Source: Burkholderiales bacterium (GTDB lineage Bacteria; Pseudomonadota; Gammaproteobacteria; Burkholderiales; Burkholderiaceae_C). From it: DNA of 64,000 bases. Shown here one piece after another: positions 8,808 through 17,254 of this stretch (positions are counted from its first letter, which is position 1; each line of letters begins with the position of its first letter). The position numbers were made by a program, and so were the translations under genes. Where the stretch lies: positions 1 to 64,000 of the forward strand of contig JACRAY010000028.1 of assembly GCA_016213325.1 (NCBI GenBank), given 5' to 3'. The notes under the pieces were generated by a model that was given only the letters and a program-made list of their open reading frames with translations, did not search any database and was not told the DNA's origin.

Positions 8808-10763
8808 TCAGCGAGCCCTCACCCGATCTGCGGGTTCGAACGCATAGTCGTACTCAGCCGGCGGCGGCGTTGCGGCAGGCCCGGGAGCAGAGCCACTGCG
8901 CGGCCGATTGACGAAATCGAGGTCGAGATCGGGCGCGACGGGCGGGGGTGCACCGGCGGGCGCTTCGTCCAGCGTCACCAGGGGAATCGGCTCGGTCGTC
9001 TCCGAAGGGCCGGAAGGCGCAAAACTGGCGGGGCGCGACGGCAGCGGCTCGTCGACGCCTTCGTCGATCCGCTGCCGGATGACCTCGCGGGCAATTCCGT
9101 AGAGCAGCAGCAAGTCGCGCGATGCCGCCAAGTCGAATGCGACAGCGTTGGGCGTCGACTGGGTCTCGAACAAGGCGTCCTCGATCACCTTGAGCACGCG
9201 CGGCGACGGCCAGAGGAGCACGATCCTGGACAGCGCCCGGGGGTGCTCCTCGAGGCCGCCGTTGCTGGGCCGATTGGCCTCGAAAGCGGGCAGCCGCGCG
9301 TTGAACAGGGCCTGGTACTCGCGTCGCAAGCGCTCGTAGTCTTCGGCCCTGCCGAACTTGTGGCAGATGTCCAACAGGTCGAGCCAGATGACGGGTGAAC
9401 TGCCCAGATGGTCGTGGATCTGGGCTTCGAGCAGTTCGACTGCCCGTTCATGCTCGCCTATGGCGAGGAAGAAGTCGGTACGCAATTTGATGTCGAGCAG
9501 TTCTTCTGCCCTGGGAAGGCGCGATGCGCCTTCGCTCTCGGCGAACTCGGGCACGGGTCCCAGCGCAACCGGCTTCGAACGCACGGGCTCGGCATGTTCG
9601 CCGTCGACGGCCGAATCGATCCCGGTCCAGTCACTGTCGATCTCCTCCACGCCGCCGCGCACTGACTTGCGACGTACGCTTGGCCGCGCGTCCTCCCTGT
9701 TGTCATGCAGCGCGGCCACTTCCTTCCAGCGGGCCTCCCGTGCGGACGAGTCTCGCCAACGCAGCCAGAGCATGAACGCGAAACCCATCGCCAGGCCGCC
9801 GGCAAACACCAGCACGAGGCTGCTCGCGATATCGCGCTCGCCACGGACTTTCTCCAGCTGGTCCGACAGCGCCGTAAGGCTCGACGTGTGCTTCTGCATC
9901 GCTTCGCGCAAGGCCTTGACTTCGGATTCGAGGGCCTCGGAGCGCTTGGCCCGGGCGACCTGTTCATCCTGGGAAACGTTCAGGCCCTTCCACGCGGCGG
10001 CGGCCTCGGCGCGCTGCGTCGGCGTGCCGGAACTGCCGGCACTCAGCATGGGGGACAGTTTCAATGCCGGTGCGCTTTCGACCGCTGCGTCGATGGCTTC
10101 GAGCTTGAGCCTGGGCTTCCCGGCGCCGGTGGCGTCCGGCCGCGGCGCACGCGGCGCGCGTGCCGAGCGCTCGCGAGGCGCTTGCGCACGCTTGGGCGGC
10201 GTACCTGCCGTTCGCTGGTTGGAAGCCCGCGCAGGTGGCCCGCCCTCGATGGCCGCAGGCGCCACTGGTTGCGCCACGGGTGCCAGCGTCCCTGTTGCGG
10301 GCTGGGCAGGCGAGGGCTCGGGGGCTGCCGGCGTCACAGTCGGTGCACTCAACGCCAGCGAAGGGGTCAAGGACAGTGGCCCCGACGAGGCTTCGAGGAC
10401 CTGCTCGCTGAGGAAGGCAAAACTGCGGGTCGACTGTTGCGTGCAACCTACGCGCAAGTAGACGTTGATGACCGGCTCTTCGATGACCACGGTGGATCGC
10501 ACGCGCAACTGGTGCCAGCCCTCGGCGCTGCGTTCGAGCAAAACCTCCAGCGGTCCGCTTCTCGTGTCACCCTGGAACAACTCGGCCTGGGTGCAGAGTT
10601 CTGCCTCTTCGTCGTCGAGTTGGATCGGGATGGTGACTTGCAGGGGGCGCCCGAGCACGACAGTGGCACGGGGACGTCCCAGCGTAAACGCTTCAGCCGG
10701 CAGCACTGCACCGAGCAGCGCCAGAAAGACTGCGGCGGAGGCTGTACAGCGCGCCATACCCAT
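8808..10763 (-). CDS. FimV/HubP-like membrane protein (copy 1)
   Basis: The 651-residue protein has a signal peptide (about 1-25, ending LPAEAF) and a FimV-type N-terminal domain. That domain carries two cysteines (ELCTQ, VGCTQ) and the phrases LGRPLQVTI and FQGDTR. A Pro/Ala-rich linker and coiled coil follow, then one transmembrane span at about 311-333 and a cytoplasmic TPR-like FimV C-terminal region (LLDIKLRTDFFLAIGEHERAVELLE). No LysM motif is seen, unlike Pseudomonas FimV. A clear paralogue lies at 47573. The family organises cell poles and type IV pili. Its place directly upstream of the receiver-like and T1SS genes suggests it scaffolds surface adhesion here. A TTGTTA-N18-TACAGT promoter-like pair lies just before the start. 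Confidence 0.8.
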   Translation of the reverse strand: MGMARCTASAAVFLALLGAVLPAEAFTLGRPRATVVLGRPLQVTIPIQLDDEEAELCTQAELFQGDTRSGPLEVLLERSAEGWHQLRVRSTVVIEEPVINVYLRVGCTQQSTRSFAFLSEQVLEASSGPLSLTPSLALSAPTVTPAAPEPSPAQPATGTLAPVAQPVAPAAIEGGPPARASNQRTAGTPPKRAQAPRERSARAPRAPRPDATGAGKPRLKLEAIDAAVESAPALKLSPMLSAGSSGTPTQRAEAAAAWKGLNVSQDEQVARAKRSEALESEVKALREAMQKHTSSLTALSDQLEKVRGERDIASSLVLVFAGGLAMGFAFMLWLRWRDSSAREARWKEVAALHDNREDARPSVRRKSVRGGVEEIDSDWTGIDSAVDGEHAEPVRSKPVALGPVPEFAESEGASRLPRAEELLDIKLRTDFFLAIGEHERAVELLEAQIHDHLGSSPVIWLDLLDICHKFGRAEDYERLRREYQALFNARLPAFEANRPSNGGLEEHPRALSRIVLLWPSPRVLKVIEDALFETQSTPNAVAFDLAASRDLLLLYGIAREVIRQRIDEGVDEPLPSRPASFAPSGPSETTEPIPLVTLDEAPAGAPPPVAPDLDLDFVNRPRSGSAPGPAATPPPAEYDYAFEPADRVRAR

Positions 10764-10832
10764 GCGCTACTGTACGGTGTAGCGGCCGGTAGTAACAAGA
10801 TATTTCGTACCGCGGGATGGGCGGGACGGAGG

Positions 10833-11228
10833 TCAGGAGCAGACAAGCTGGGACAGGTAACCGGCCATCGAACCTGGGCTGATGTGTTCGACCGGCTGCT
10901 CCCGGTCGCCGCCGAGGTAGCGCCCCTGTCCCATGCGGCCCGAGTATTGGCGTGTCTGCAGGTACCGATAGGTGCCGGCGCGGCAGTCGATTTCGATGAG
11001 GGCCGTACCGGAGTGGATGCCGTTGCCGAGCGGCTCGCGTCGGTCGATCAGCCGCCAGACGCGGCGCAGGTTGCCGACGGACTTGACGGAAGACGAATCG
11101 AAGTAATGGACGCCGACTTCGCTCTCGCCATAGCTCACCCATTGATGGGTCCCGGCGGCGTGGCTGGCTGTTGCGGCAAGGCCCACAACCAGCAGCAGTG
11201 CGACGTGTGCGGCCATCCGGGCGATCAT
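10833..11228 (-). CDS. Secreted surface-adhesin-E-family small protein
   Basis: A 131-residue protein with a signal peptide (about 1-24, LLLVVGLAATASHA). The mature part has the pattern of the surface-adhesin protein E family: WVSYGESEVGVHYFDSSSV, then RRVWRLIDRR, an EIDCRAGTYR cysteine motif and a C-terminal LVCS. The two cysteines probably form a disulfide. The family is named for a Haemophilus adhesin but is widespread in Burkholderiales with unknown roles. It lies 69 bases upstream of the FimV-like gene on the same strand and could be co-transcribed with the adhesion locus. An alternative start is the Met four codons in. Confidence 0.75.
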   Translation of the reverse strand: MIARMAAHVALLLVVGLAATASHAAGTHQWVSYGESEVGVHYFDSSSVKSVGNLRRVWRLIDRREPLGNGIHSGTALIEIDCRAGTYRYLQTRQYSGRMGQGRYLGGDREQPVEHISPGSMAGYLSQLVCS

Positions 11229-11233
11229 AACGA

Positions 11234-11309
11234 TGGCTCCCCGACCTGGGCTCGAACCAGGGACCTACGGATTAACAGTCCGGCGCTCTACCAACTGAGC
11301 TATCGGGGA
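11234..11309 (-). tRNA. tRNA-Asn (anticodon GTT)
   Basis: Read on the minus strand, the acceptor arms TCCCCGA and TCGGGGA pair over 7 bp. The D arm is GCTC/GAGC, the anticodon loop CTGTTAA holds GTT, the T arm contains GGTTCGAGCC, and a CCA end is encoded. The cloverleaf is complete. Confidence 0.97.
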
Positions 11310-11319
11310 ACAGCCTATG

Positions 11320-11325
11320 ATTATA
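11320..11325 (-). promoter_or_regulatory. Probable -10 element (TATAAT) of tRNA-Asn
   Basis: On the minus strand a perfect TATAAT lies 11 bases before the tRNA 5' end. The -35 position falls at the end of the TonB receptor gene and is poorly conserved, so only the -10 is asserted. Confidence 0.6.
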
Positions 11326-11346
11326 GCGTGGTTTCGATGCCGATCA

Positions 11347-13434
11347 TCACAGCGTTGCCGTGAATGCCACCCGAAGCGTGCGCGGCGCGCCGGGGTACAG
11401 GTACACGTGGCCGAACTGGTAGGGCGACTCGCGCCAGTAGCGGCGATCGAAGAGGTTGGCGACGCCCAGCGTCCAGCTCGTCTCCATCGCCCCCATGCGC
11501 CGCTTGTAGCGAAGGGCCGTGTCGAAGCGGGTCCATGACGGCAGCGACAACGACCCGTCGGCCAACACCGGCCGCGATCCTTCATGCGACAGGTGGCCCT
11601 CGACTTCCAGGGGCATGCCCGGCACGCGGTACACCGCCGTCGCCCGCAGCACGTGGCCGGGCACGTTCACCGGGCGCTTGCCGTTGTTGGCAGGCTCCGC
11701 GACGCTGCCCTCGCGCACGGCATCCAGCAGCGTCAGGCCGCCGGCCAGCGACCAGGGGCCGTGGCTCCATTGGCCGTTCGCCTCGATGCCCTGGTGCACG
11801 GCCTGGCCGTCGTAGTCACCCGCCGAGCAGCTGAACGTGCGCGTGCAGAAGTCGAAGTTGGTCACCGGCCGGGTGATGCGGAACGCCGCGACTTGCCATG
11901 CAAGGGCGGCGCCGGTGCCCTTCAGCCCTGCCTCCCATTGGCGCGACTTGGCCGCCGGCAGCACCTGCCCGGCGTTGGCCAGCGCATACACGGGGTTCGT
12001 CGTCACCTGGTGCGACTCCACGCCCTGGCCCCAGCTTGCGTACGCCACGGCATCGCCCAACATGTAGCTCAGCGCCAGCCACGGCGTGGTCACGCTCTGG
12101 TCGTAGCCGCGGTCCAGCCGCGTATGCCGCAGGCCCACCCACGAACTGAAGGCGCGGCTCCAGCGCGTGGCCGCATGCATCGAGAGCTCGAGCGAGCGCT
12201 CGTCGCGGTTGGCCACTGCGAAGGCCTGGGTCGGGTCTTCCGGCACGACGGCTGTGCCATCGACATTGCCGGTGCCGACCCAGTTGAAGGCCTGCGGCTG
12301 GTAGCGATTGCGCACGCGGCTGGCCAGCAAGCCGGCAGCCACCTCGTGCTCGATGCCTGCCGTGCGCAGCTTGCCCTTCAGTTCGACCGTCGCGGCATCC
12401 TGCCGCCGCCGCTCGTTTTCGCTGCGGAAGTCGTAGTAGTCGAAGGTGCCGTCGGAGCAGTAGCGGTCAAAGGCAAGTTCGGCGCCGCAGCCGAACGGGA
12501 AGGCGGTGTAGTCGTCGGTCTCCAGGCGCTGCGAACCGAGACGCGCGGACCAGCGCCAGTCGTCGCCCAGCGGCTGCGTGAAGCGAAGCGTGCCCGTTAC
12601 CGCATCGAACTGCGTCGTCTTCACCCAAGGCTGGTTGTTCAGGTTCAGGCGCGGGTCCACCGGGCCCGGCAATACCGGCCCGAGCAGGCTGAAACCGACC
12701 TGGCTGGGCTGGGCCTGCCGGCTCCACTCCAGCTCGCCTTCGAGCAGCGAGTCGCGTCCGATGCGCCAGTCACCGGCAAATGCCAGCAGGCTGCGCTCGC
12801 CGTCGGCGTTGCGGATTTCCGGCCGCATCCTTTCATGTGCGACGTTGAGCCGGTAGCCGAATGCCTGGCCGGCGCCTGCGCGCCCACCGAGGTCCGCGGC
12901 GGCCAGCACGCTTGCGCGCTGCGTGACTTCCAGCTTCACCTGGCGCCAGTCGGTGGTGGTGGGGCGCTTCACCGCGTAGTTGACCAGCCCGCCGGGCGCG
13001 CTGGTGCCGGCCTGGATGCCGCTGGTGCCCTTGAGCACTTCGATGCGTTCCTTGTTGTCCAGCGGGATCACCGTCTCGGCGCTGATGGGCAAGCCCTCGC
13101 GGCGGTAGTTGAAGCGGTTGTCCAGCGTGAAGCCGCGGATGCTCAGGAAGTCCCAGTAACCGGGTGCGTTGTAGGCGTCGGCGATGGAGGCATCGAACCG
13201 CGTCAGGTCCGCCAGCCGGCGTGCCCCCGCGTCTTCGATCTGCTGGCGCGAAATGATGGACACCGAGGCAGGTACCTCCTGCAGCGGCACGTCGCCAAAG
13301 GGCGTGATGTCCGCGGCCGGCGAATGCCGCCCCGTGATGGTGACGGGCGCGAGCGACGGCGACTGCTGCGCGTGCGCATGGAGGCCGGCAGCGACGAGCG
13401 CAGCGGCGAGGATTTTGGGCTTGGATGGCGCCAC
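11347..13434 (-). CDS. TonB-dependent outer-membrane receptor under TPP riboswitch control (probable thiamin-related uptake)
   Basis: The 695-residue protein has a signal peptide (VAPSKPKILAAALVAAGLHA), a plug domain (SVSIISRQQIEDAGARRLADL, then IEVLKGTSGIQAGTSAPGGLVNYAVKRP) and a 22-strand barrel ending in LRVAFTATL with the C-terminal aromatic-containing strand. By similarity it resembles FhuA/FpvA-type siderophore receptors. I chose the GTG at 13434: it follows AAGGAAG at proper spacing, and a hairpin that would mask this site ends exactly there. There is no good ATG. The leader is a TPP riboswitch, so the likely substrate is thiamin or a precursor rather than an iron-siderophore. Energy would come from TonB-ExbB-ExbD; exbBD lie at 57.5-58.6 kb. 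Confidence 0.88.
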   Translation of the reverse strand: MAPSKPKILAAALVAAGLHAHAQQSPSLAPVTITGRHSPAADITPFGDVPLQEVPASVSIISRQQIEDAGARRLADLTRFDASIADAYNAPGYWDFLSIRGFTLDNRFNYRREGLPISAETVIPLDNKERIEVLKGTSGIQAGTSAPGGLVNYAVKRPTTTDWRQVKLEVTQRASVLAAADLGGRAGAGQAFGYRLNVAHERMRPEIRNADGERSLLAFAGDWRIGRDSLLEGELEWSRQAQPSQVGFSLLGPVLPGPVDPRLNLNNQPWVKTTQFDAVTGTLRFTQPLGDDWRWSARLGSQRLETDDYTAFPFGCGAELAFDRYCSDGTFDYYDFRSENERRRQDAATVELKGKLRTAGIEHEVAAGLLASRVRNRYQPQAFNWVGTGNVDGTAVVPEDPTQAFAVANRDERSLELSMHAATRWSRAFSSWVGLRHTRLDRGYDQSVTTPWLALSYMLGDAVAYASWGQGVESHQVTTNPVYALANAGQVLPAAKSRQWEAGLKGTGAALAWQVAAFRITRPVTNFDFCTRTFSCSAGDYDGQAVHQGIEANGQWSHGPWSLAGGLTLLDAVREGSVAEPANNGKRPVNVPGHVLRATAVYRVPGMPLEVEGHLSHEGSRPVLADGSLSLPSWTRFDTALRYKRRMGAMETSWTLGVANLFDRRYWRESPYQFGHVYLYPGAPRTLRVAFTATL

Positions 13435-13470
13435 GAGCTTCTTCCTTGAAAGTTCATGGCAGGAAGGCTC
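13435..13470 (-). promoter_or_regulatory. RBS-sequestering hairpin (expression platform of the TPP riboswitch)
   Basis: On the minus strand GAGC-CTTCCT (13470 to 13461) can pair with AGGAAG-(AA)-GCTC (13446 to 13435) around a 14-base loop. This buries the AAGGAAG ribosome site up to the base before the GTG start. The aptamer's 3' strand GGGAAG (13492 to 13487) can pair with the same CTTCCT, giving the alternative open state. This is the classic layout for translational OFF control by TPP. Confidence 0.72.
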
Positions 13471-13483
13471 GCTGTTTGACGGC

Positions 13484-13568
13484 TGGCTTCCCTGCGCGAG
13501 GATTACCTCAATCAGGTTCAAAGGGACTGTCTCAGTCGCGGCCGGCGAAGCCGCAACACCCCTAGCGG
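13484..13568 (-). promoter_or_regulatory. TPP riboswitch (THI-box aptamer)
   Basis: The conserved THI-box landmarks occur in order on the minus strand: GCTAGGGGTG, a GC-rich variable stem, GACTGAGACAGTCCC, then GAACCTGATTGAGGTAATC and CCTCGCGCAGGGAAGC. Helices can be read directly: P1 GCT/AGC, P2 GGGG/CCC, a P3 arm of GCGGC/GCCGC, P4 CCTG/CAGG and P5 GAGG/CCTC. The TGAGA and GGTAAT ligand-binding segments are intact. It lies about 50 bases before the TonB receptor start and about 30 bases after the preceding gene. Confidence 0.93.
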
Positions 13569-13599
13569 ATGTGCCCCTGCGGGCACGTGTGAATTGTAC

Positions 13600-14631
13600 C
13601 TACCCCGGCGAGACGCCCAGCAGCTCGTGCAGGCGCGGCGACGTCGTCGTGTACTGGAGCTGGTGCTTGCGGTCCGGGTACACGATGGCGGCGGCGCCGA
13701 AGGCGGCCAGCACGCATTCGTGGAAACCGCAGGCGATCAGCTTCTTCTTGCCCGGGTAGGTGTTGATGTCGCCCACGGCGAAGATGCCCGGCTCGCTGGT
13801 CACGAACGACTCGGTGTCCACCTTGACCTGCTTGCGCTCGAGGTCGAGCCCCCAGTCGGCAACCGGGCCCAGCTTGGGCGAGATGCCGAGCAGCGCGTAC
13901 AGCAAGTCCAGCGGCAGATCGTGCGCCTTCGCTGCAGCATCCACCACCTGCAGGGCGGCCAGCTTGCCGCCGTGTTCGCGAAAGCCGGCGGGTTGCGCAA
14001 TCACCACCTGCAGCTTGCCCGCGGCCTGCAGCGCCCGCATGCGCGCGAGGGTGTCTTCGCCGGCGCGGAAGCTGTCCCTGCGATGCAGCAGGGCGACGCT
14101 CGCTGCGCGAGGGACGCACTGGATGGCCGTTTCCAGCGCGAAGTCGTCGTCGCCCGTGACGACTATGCGCTTGCCGGCGACGTCCACGCCCTCGGGAATA
14201 CGGTAGAAAAGTCCGCGGCCCTCGTACGCGTCGATGCCATCGACCTTCAGCTTGCGCGGAAGGAAGGCGCCGACGCCGGCAGCGATGAAAAGGGTCTTCG
14301 TGAGGAACTGGCTGCCGCCGGAAGTGCCGACCAGCAGCCGACCGTCTGGCTGGCGCTCGACGGACGATACGACTTCGGAGAAGTGGAATTGCGGCTTGAA
14401 CGGCTGCAGCTGGTCAAGGAGCCGCTCGACCAATTCGCGCCCGGTGCAGACCTTGATGCCGGGGATGTCGTAGATCGGCTTGTCGCCGTACAGCTCCACG
14501 CATTGCCCGCCTGCGCAAGGCAAGGCATCGACGACGTGCGCGGCGATTTCCTGCAGCCCGAGCTGGAACACCTGGAACAGGCCGACGGGGCCCGCGCCGA
14601 CGATGACCGAGTCGGTTTCCGTCAGTCCCAC
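13600..14631 (-). CDS. Ferredoxin--NADP+ reductase (thioredoxin-reductase-like type)
   Basis: A 343-residue FAD/NAD(P)H oxidoreductase that moves electrons between NADPH and ferredoxin. The FAD-binding motif [17 protein letters not shown] is near residue 10. The [18 protein letters not shown] segment, the NADPH-binding [10 protein letters not shown] (in place of the usual GGGxxA) and the C-terminal FAD motif [15 protein letters not shown] match the YumC-like class. It lacks the CxxC of true thioredoxin reductases. No ATG fits; I use GTG at 14631, overlapping the end of fdxA by 10 bases. Coupling with the ferredoxin gene argues that FdxA is its partner. Confidence 0.9.
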   Translation of the reverse strand: MGLTETDSVIVGAGPVGLFQVFQLGLQEIAAHVVDALPCAGGQCVELYGDKPIYDIPGIKVCTGRELVERLLDQLQPFKPQFHFSEVVSSVERQPDGRLLVGTSGGSQFLTKTLFIAAGVGAFLPRKLKVDGIDAYEGRGLFYRIPEGVDVAGKRIVVTGDDDFALETAIQCVPRAASVALLHRRDSFRAGEDTLARMRALQAAGKLQVVIAQPAGFREHGGKLAALQVVDAAAKAHDLPLDLLYALLGISPKLGPVADWGLDLERKQVKVDTESFVTSEPGIFAVGDINTYPGKKKLIACGFHECVLAAFGAAAIVYPDRKHQLQYTTTSPRLHELLGVSPG

Positions 14632-14960
14632 GACTTCTTCAGTTCGCCCAGCTTTTCCGTCTTGTCTTTCCAGTCGTCCGCGTCGGGCAGCGCCGGCTTG
14701 CGCTTGGTGATGCTCTTCCAGCCCTCGGCCAGCGACAGCTCGGCGTTGATCTTGATGAACTTCACCTGGTCGGGCGGTACGTCTTCCTCGGCGTAGATCG
14801 CGTTGACCGGGCACTCGGGGATGCACACGGCGCAGTCGATGCACTCGTCAGGGTCGATCACCAGGAAGTTCGGGCCTTCGCGGAAGCAGTCCACGGGGCA
14901 CACGTCCACGCAGTCGGTGTACTTGCAGCGGATACAGGATTCGGTGACGACGTGGGTCAT
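14622..14960 (-). CDS. fdxA: 7Fe ferredoxin FdxA
   Basis: A 112-residue ferredoxin. The N-terminal half has [17 protein letters not shown], the 3Fe-4S type CxxCx4CxxxCP pattern, followed by [13 protein letters not shown] for a 4Fe-4S cluster. A C-terminal helical extension ends [10 protein letters not shown], as in proteobacterial FdxA. It is the first gene of a two-gene unit with the reductase and starts just downstream of the sulfate-activation operon, from which it is separated by about 60 bases. Confidence 0.95.
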   Translation of the reverse strand: MTHVVTESCIRCKYTDCVDVCPVDCFREGPNFLVIDPDECIDCAVCIPECPVNAIYAEEDVPPDQVKFIKINAELSLAEGWKSITKRKPALPDADDWKDKTEKLGELKKSWD

Positions 14961-15023
14961 GGCGGCGGGGCTGGGTTTTCTTGACGAAACCCTTGATTCT
15001 AGGGATATCGGGATTGACCTGCG

Positions 15024-16322
15024 TCAGCGAACCAGTACGGCGCCCGAGGTCTTGTGCGTGGCGGTGTCGACCAGCACCAGCGACCCCAGGGTGCGCGAGC
15101 GCTCGAAAGGCAATGTGGCCAGGGGCTCCTGCAGCGCCAGGTCGACGTGGCCGATGCTGTTCGGCTCCAGGTGGTCGGCTTCGTGTTCGTCCAGCGTGTT
15201 GACGTCCAGCTTGTGCACGATGCGCTTGACCCGCACCTTCACCCAGCGGTGGCCGTGCAGCGCCCAGTACACCCGCCCGGCGACGAGCGGCTCGTCGTCC
15301 AGCCACGCAACGGTGGCGGAAAGCTCCCGGCTCGGCTCGAAAGCGCCGGCGGCCAGCAGCCAGTCGCCGCGCGACACGTCCACTTCGCGGTCCAGCACGA
15401 TGCCCGCGCTGTGGCGTGCCGGCACGGCCCGGGCCTTGCGCACGTGGTCCAGCACCTGGGCCACTTTGGCGGTCTGCCCGCTGGGCAGAACGGTCACTTC
15501 CTGGCCGGCTTCGATGCTCCCGGTGGCTACGCGGCCCCAAAACACACGGCGGCCCTGCGAGGTGTCGGCCGACGAGGCGAACTTCTCGACCCACTGCACC
15601 GGGAACGAGAACGCCTCTTCCGTCTCGGCCGGCGTCACGTCCAGCTGCTCCAGCACTTGCAGCAGCGACAGGCCTTCGTAGCCGCACCAACCGGGCTGGG
15701 GCTCGACCACGTTGTGGCCCTTCAGCGCCGAAATCGGGATGATGGCGCGCGCCTCGATGCCGCCCTTGTCGGTGAAGTCCAGCAGCGCCGCGCGGATGTT
15801 GTTGAAGGCGACGGTCGGGTCCTCGACCGCGTCGAGCTTGTTCACGGTGAAGACGATCGACGGCACGCGCAGCAGCTTGGCCAGCAGCGTGTGGCGCCGC
15901 GTCTGCGGCAGCAGTTCGACGTTGGGGTTCTCCCACTTCAGCTTGGTGGCATCGACCAGCACCACCGCGGCGTCGGCACTGGACGCGGCGGTGACCATGT
16001 TGCGCGTGTACTGCTCGTGGCCCGGCGCGTCGCCGATGATGAACTTGCGCGCGGGCGTGGCGAAGTAGCGGTAGGCGACGTCGATCGTGATGCCCTGTTC
16101 GCGTTCGGCCGACAGGCCGTCGGTCAGCAGCGCCAGGTCGGTCTCGCCCGAGCGCTGTACGCTGTGCAGCTGGTCCTGCAACACGGCCTTGCTGTCCACC
16201 AGCAGGCGGCCGATCAGCGTGCTCTTGCCGTCGTCGACCGACCCGCAGGTGATGAAGCGCAGGGCGGCTTCGTGGTCGTGCTGGGCGGCGGCGCAGATCG
16301 CCTGGGTTTCAACCGCGGTCAT
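15024..16322 (-). CDS. cysN: Sulfate adenylyltransferase subunit 1, GTPase
   Basis: The regulatory GTPase that drives APS formation by CysD. It has 432 residues from MTAVETQAI; the codons upstream in this frame overlap cysD and are not coding. G motifs are visible: P-loop GSVDDGKST near residue 30, the RGITIDVAYRYF-like switch (here EQGITIDVAYRYF), DAPGHEQYTRNM and NKLD. EF-Tu-like beta-barrel domains follow. No APS kinase (CysC) domain is fused. The start overlaps the cysD stop by one base (TGATG). It is the last gene of the cys operon. Confidence 0.96.
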   Translation of the reverse strand: MTAVETQAICAAAQHDHEAALRFITCGSVDDGKSTLIGRLLVDSKAVLQDQLHSVQRSGETDLALLTDGLSAEREQGITIDVAYRYFATPARKFIIGDAPGHEQYTRNMVTAASSADAAVVLVDATKLKWENPNVELLPQTRRHTLLAKLLRVPSIVFTVNKLDAVEDPTVAFNNIRAALLDFTDKGGIEARAIIPISALKGHNVVEPQPGWCGYEGLSLLQVLEQLDVTPAETEEAFSFPVQWVEKFASSADTSQGRRVFWGRVATGSIEAGQEVTVLPSGQTAKVAQVLDHVRKARAVPARHSAGIVLDREVDVSRGDWLLAAGAFEPSRELSATVAWLDDEPLVAGRVYWALHGHRWVKVRVKRIVHKLDVNTLDEHEADHLEPNSIGHVDLALQEPLATLPFERSRTLGSLVLVDTATHKTSGAVLVR

Positions 16323-17254
16323 CAGAAATACCCGTCCTTCTTGCGCTTCTCCATCGAAGCGTCGCTCGTCTTGTCGTCCATGCGGGTGGCGCCGCGCTCG
16401 CTCACGTCGGCCAGCAGGGTCTCGGCCACCACTTCGGTGGCATTTGCAGCGGGGCTTTCCACCGGGCAGGTGCAGGTGATGTCGCCGACGGTGCGAAAGC
16501 GCACCGTGCGCGTCACGACTTCCTCGCCCGCTTTCGGCGGGGTGATGTCGGTCACCGGGACCAGCAGGCCCTTGCGCTCGATCACCTGGCGCTGGTGCGC
16601 GTAGTAGATCGAAGGCAGGGCGATGTCCTCGCGCTCGATGTACTGCCACACGTCGAGCTCGGTCCAGTTGGAGATGGGGAACACGCGGAAGTGCTCGCCC
16701 GGCTGGATGCGCGTGTTGAACAGCGTCCACAGCTCGGGGCGCTGCGCCTTCGGCTGCCACTGCCCGAAGCCGTCGCGGTGCGAGAAGATGCGCTCCTTGG
16801 CGCGCGCTTTTTCCTCGTCGCGGCGGGCGCCGCCGATCAGTGCGTCGAAGCGGAACTCCTCGATGGCTTCCAGCAGCGTGACCGACTGGTGGGCGTTGCG
16901 GCTTTCGTCCGGGCGCGCCAGGCGCACCGTGCCACGCTTCATCGAATCTTCGACGCTGCGCACGATGAGTTCGGCTCCCAGTTCCCTTGCGCGGGCGTCG
17001 CGGAAGTCGGTGACCTCCTGGAAGTTGTGCCCGGTGTCGATCATCAGCAGCGGGTAGGGGATGCGGCCCGTGCCGAACGCCTTCTCGGCGCACTTCAGGA
17101 GCACCAGCGAGTCCTTGCCGCCGGAGAACAGCAGGGCGGGACGCTCGAAGGCGCCGGCCACTTCGCGCAGCACGAAGATGGCTTCTTCCTCCAGCGCGTC
17201 GAGGTGGCGGTTGCTGATCTGGGCCAGCAGTTGCGGTTCGGTCCGGGCGTTCAT
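16322..17254 (-). CDS. cysD: Sulfate adenylyltransferase subunit 2
   Basis: The catalytic ATP sulfurylase subunit (310 residues), making APS from ATP and sulfate with CysN. The PP-loop SGGKDSLVLL is near residue 45. Family blocks such as LIGGARRDEEKARAKERIFS, FPISNWTELDVWQYI and TCTCPVESPA are intact. The ATG overlaps the cysH stop by 4 bases. Codons further upstream in the frame are antisense-like shadow and were excluded. Confidence 0.97.
   Translation of the reverse strand: MNARTEPQLLAQISNRHLDALEEEAIFVLREVAGAFERPALLFSGGKDSLVLLKCAEKAFGTGRIPYPLLMIDTGHNFQEVTDFRDARARELGAELIVRSVEDSMKRGTVRLARPDESRNAHQSVTLLEAIEEFRFDALIGGARRDEEKARAKERIFSHRDGFGQWQPKAQRPELWTLFNTRIQPGEHFRVFPISNWTELDVWQYIEREDIALPSIYYAHQRQVIERKGLLVPVTDITPPKAGEEVVTRTVRFRTVGDITCTCPVESPAANATEVVAETLLADVSERGATRMDDKTSDASMEKRKKDGYF

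Noticed and set aside
11347..13434. Siderophore receptor as the final call for the TonB-dependent receptor
   Set aside because: Homology alone would suggest it, but the intact TPP riboswitch in the leader points to thiamin-related uptake. No Fur box or siderophore genes are adjacent.
13570..13585. GTGCCC-CTGC-GGGCAC hairpin as terminator of the ferredoxin reductase gene
   Set aside because: The stem is only 6 bp and no T-run follows. It sits directly before the riboswitch and may simply be leader sequence.
15024..17093. 689-codon frame as a longer CysN
   Set aside because: The part before 16322 is an out-of-frame read of cysD with no CysN similarity. The real start overlaps the cysD stop.
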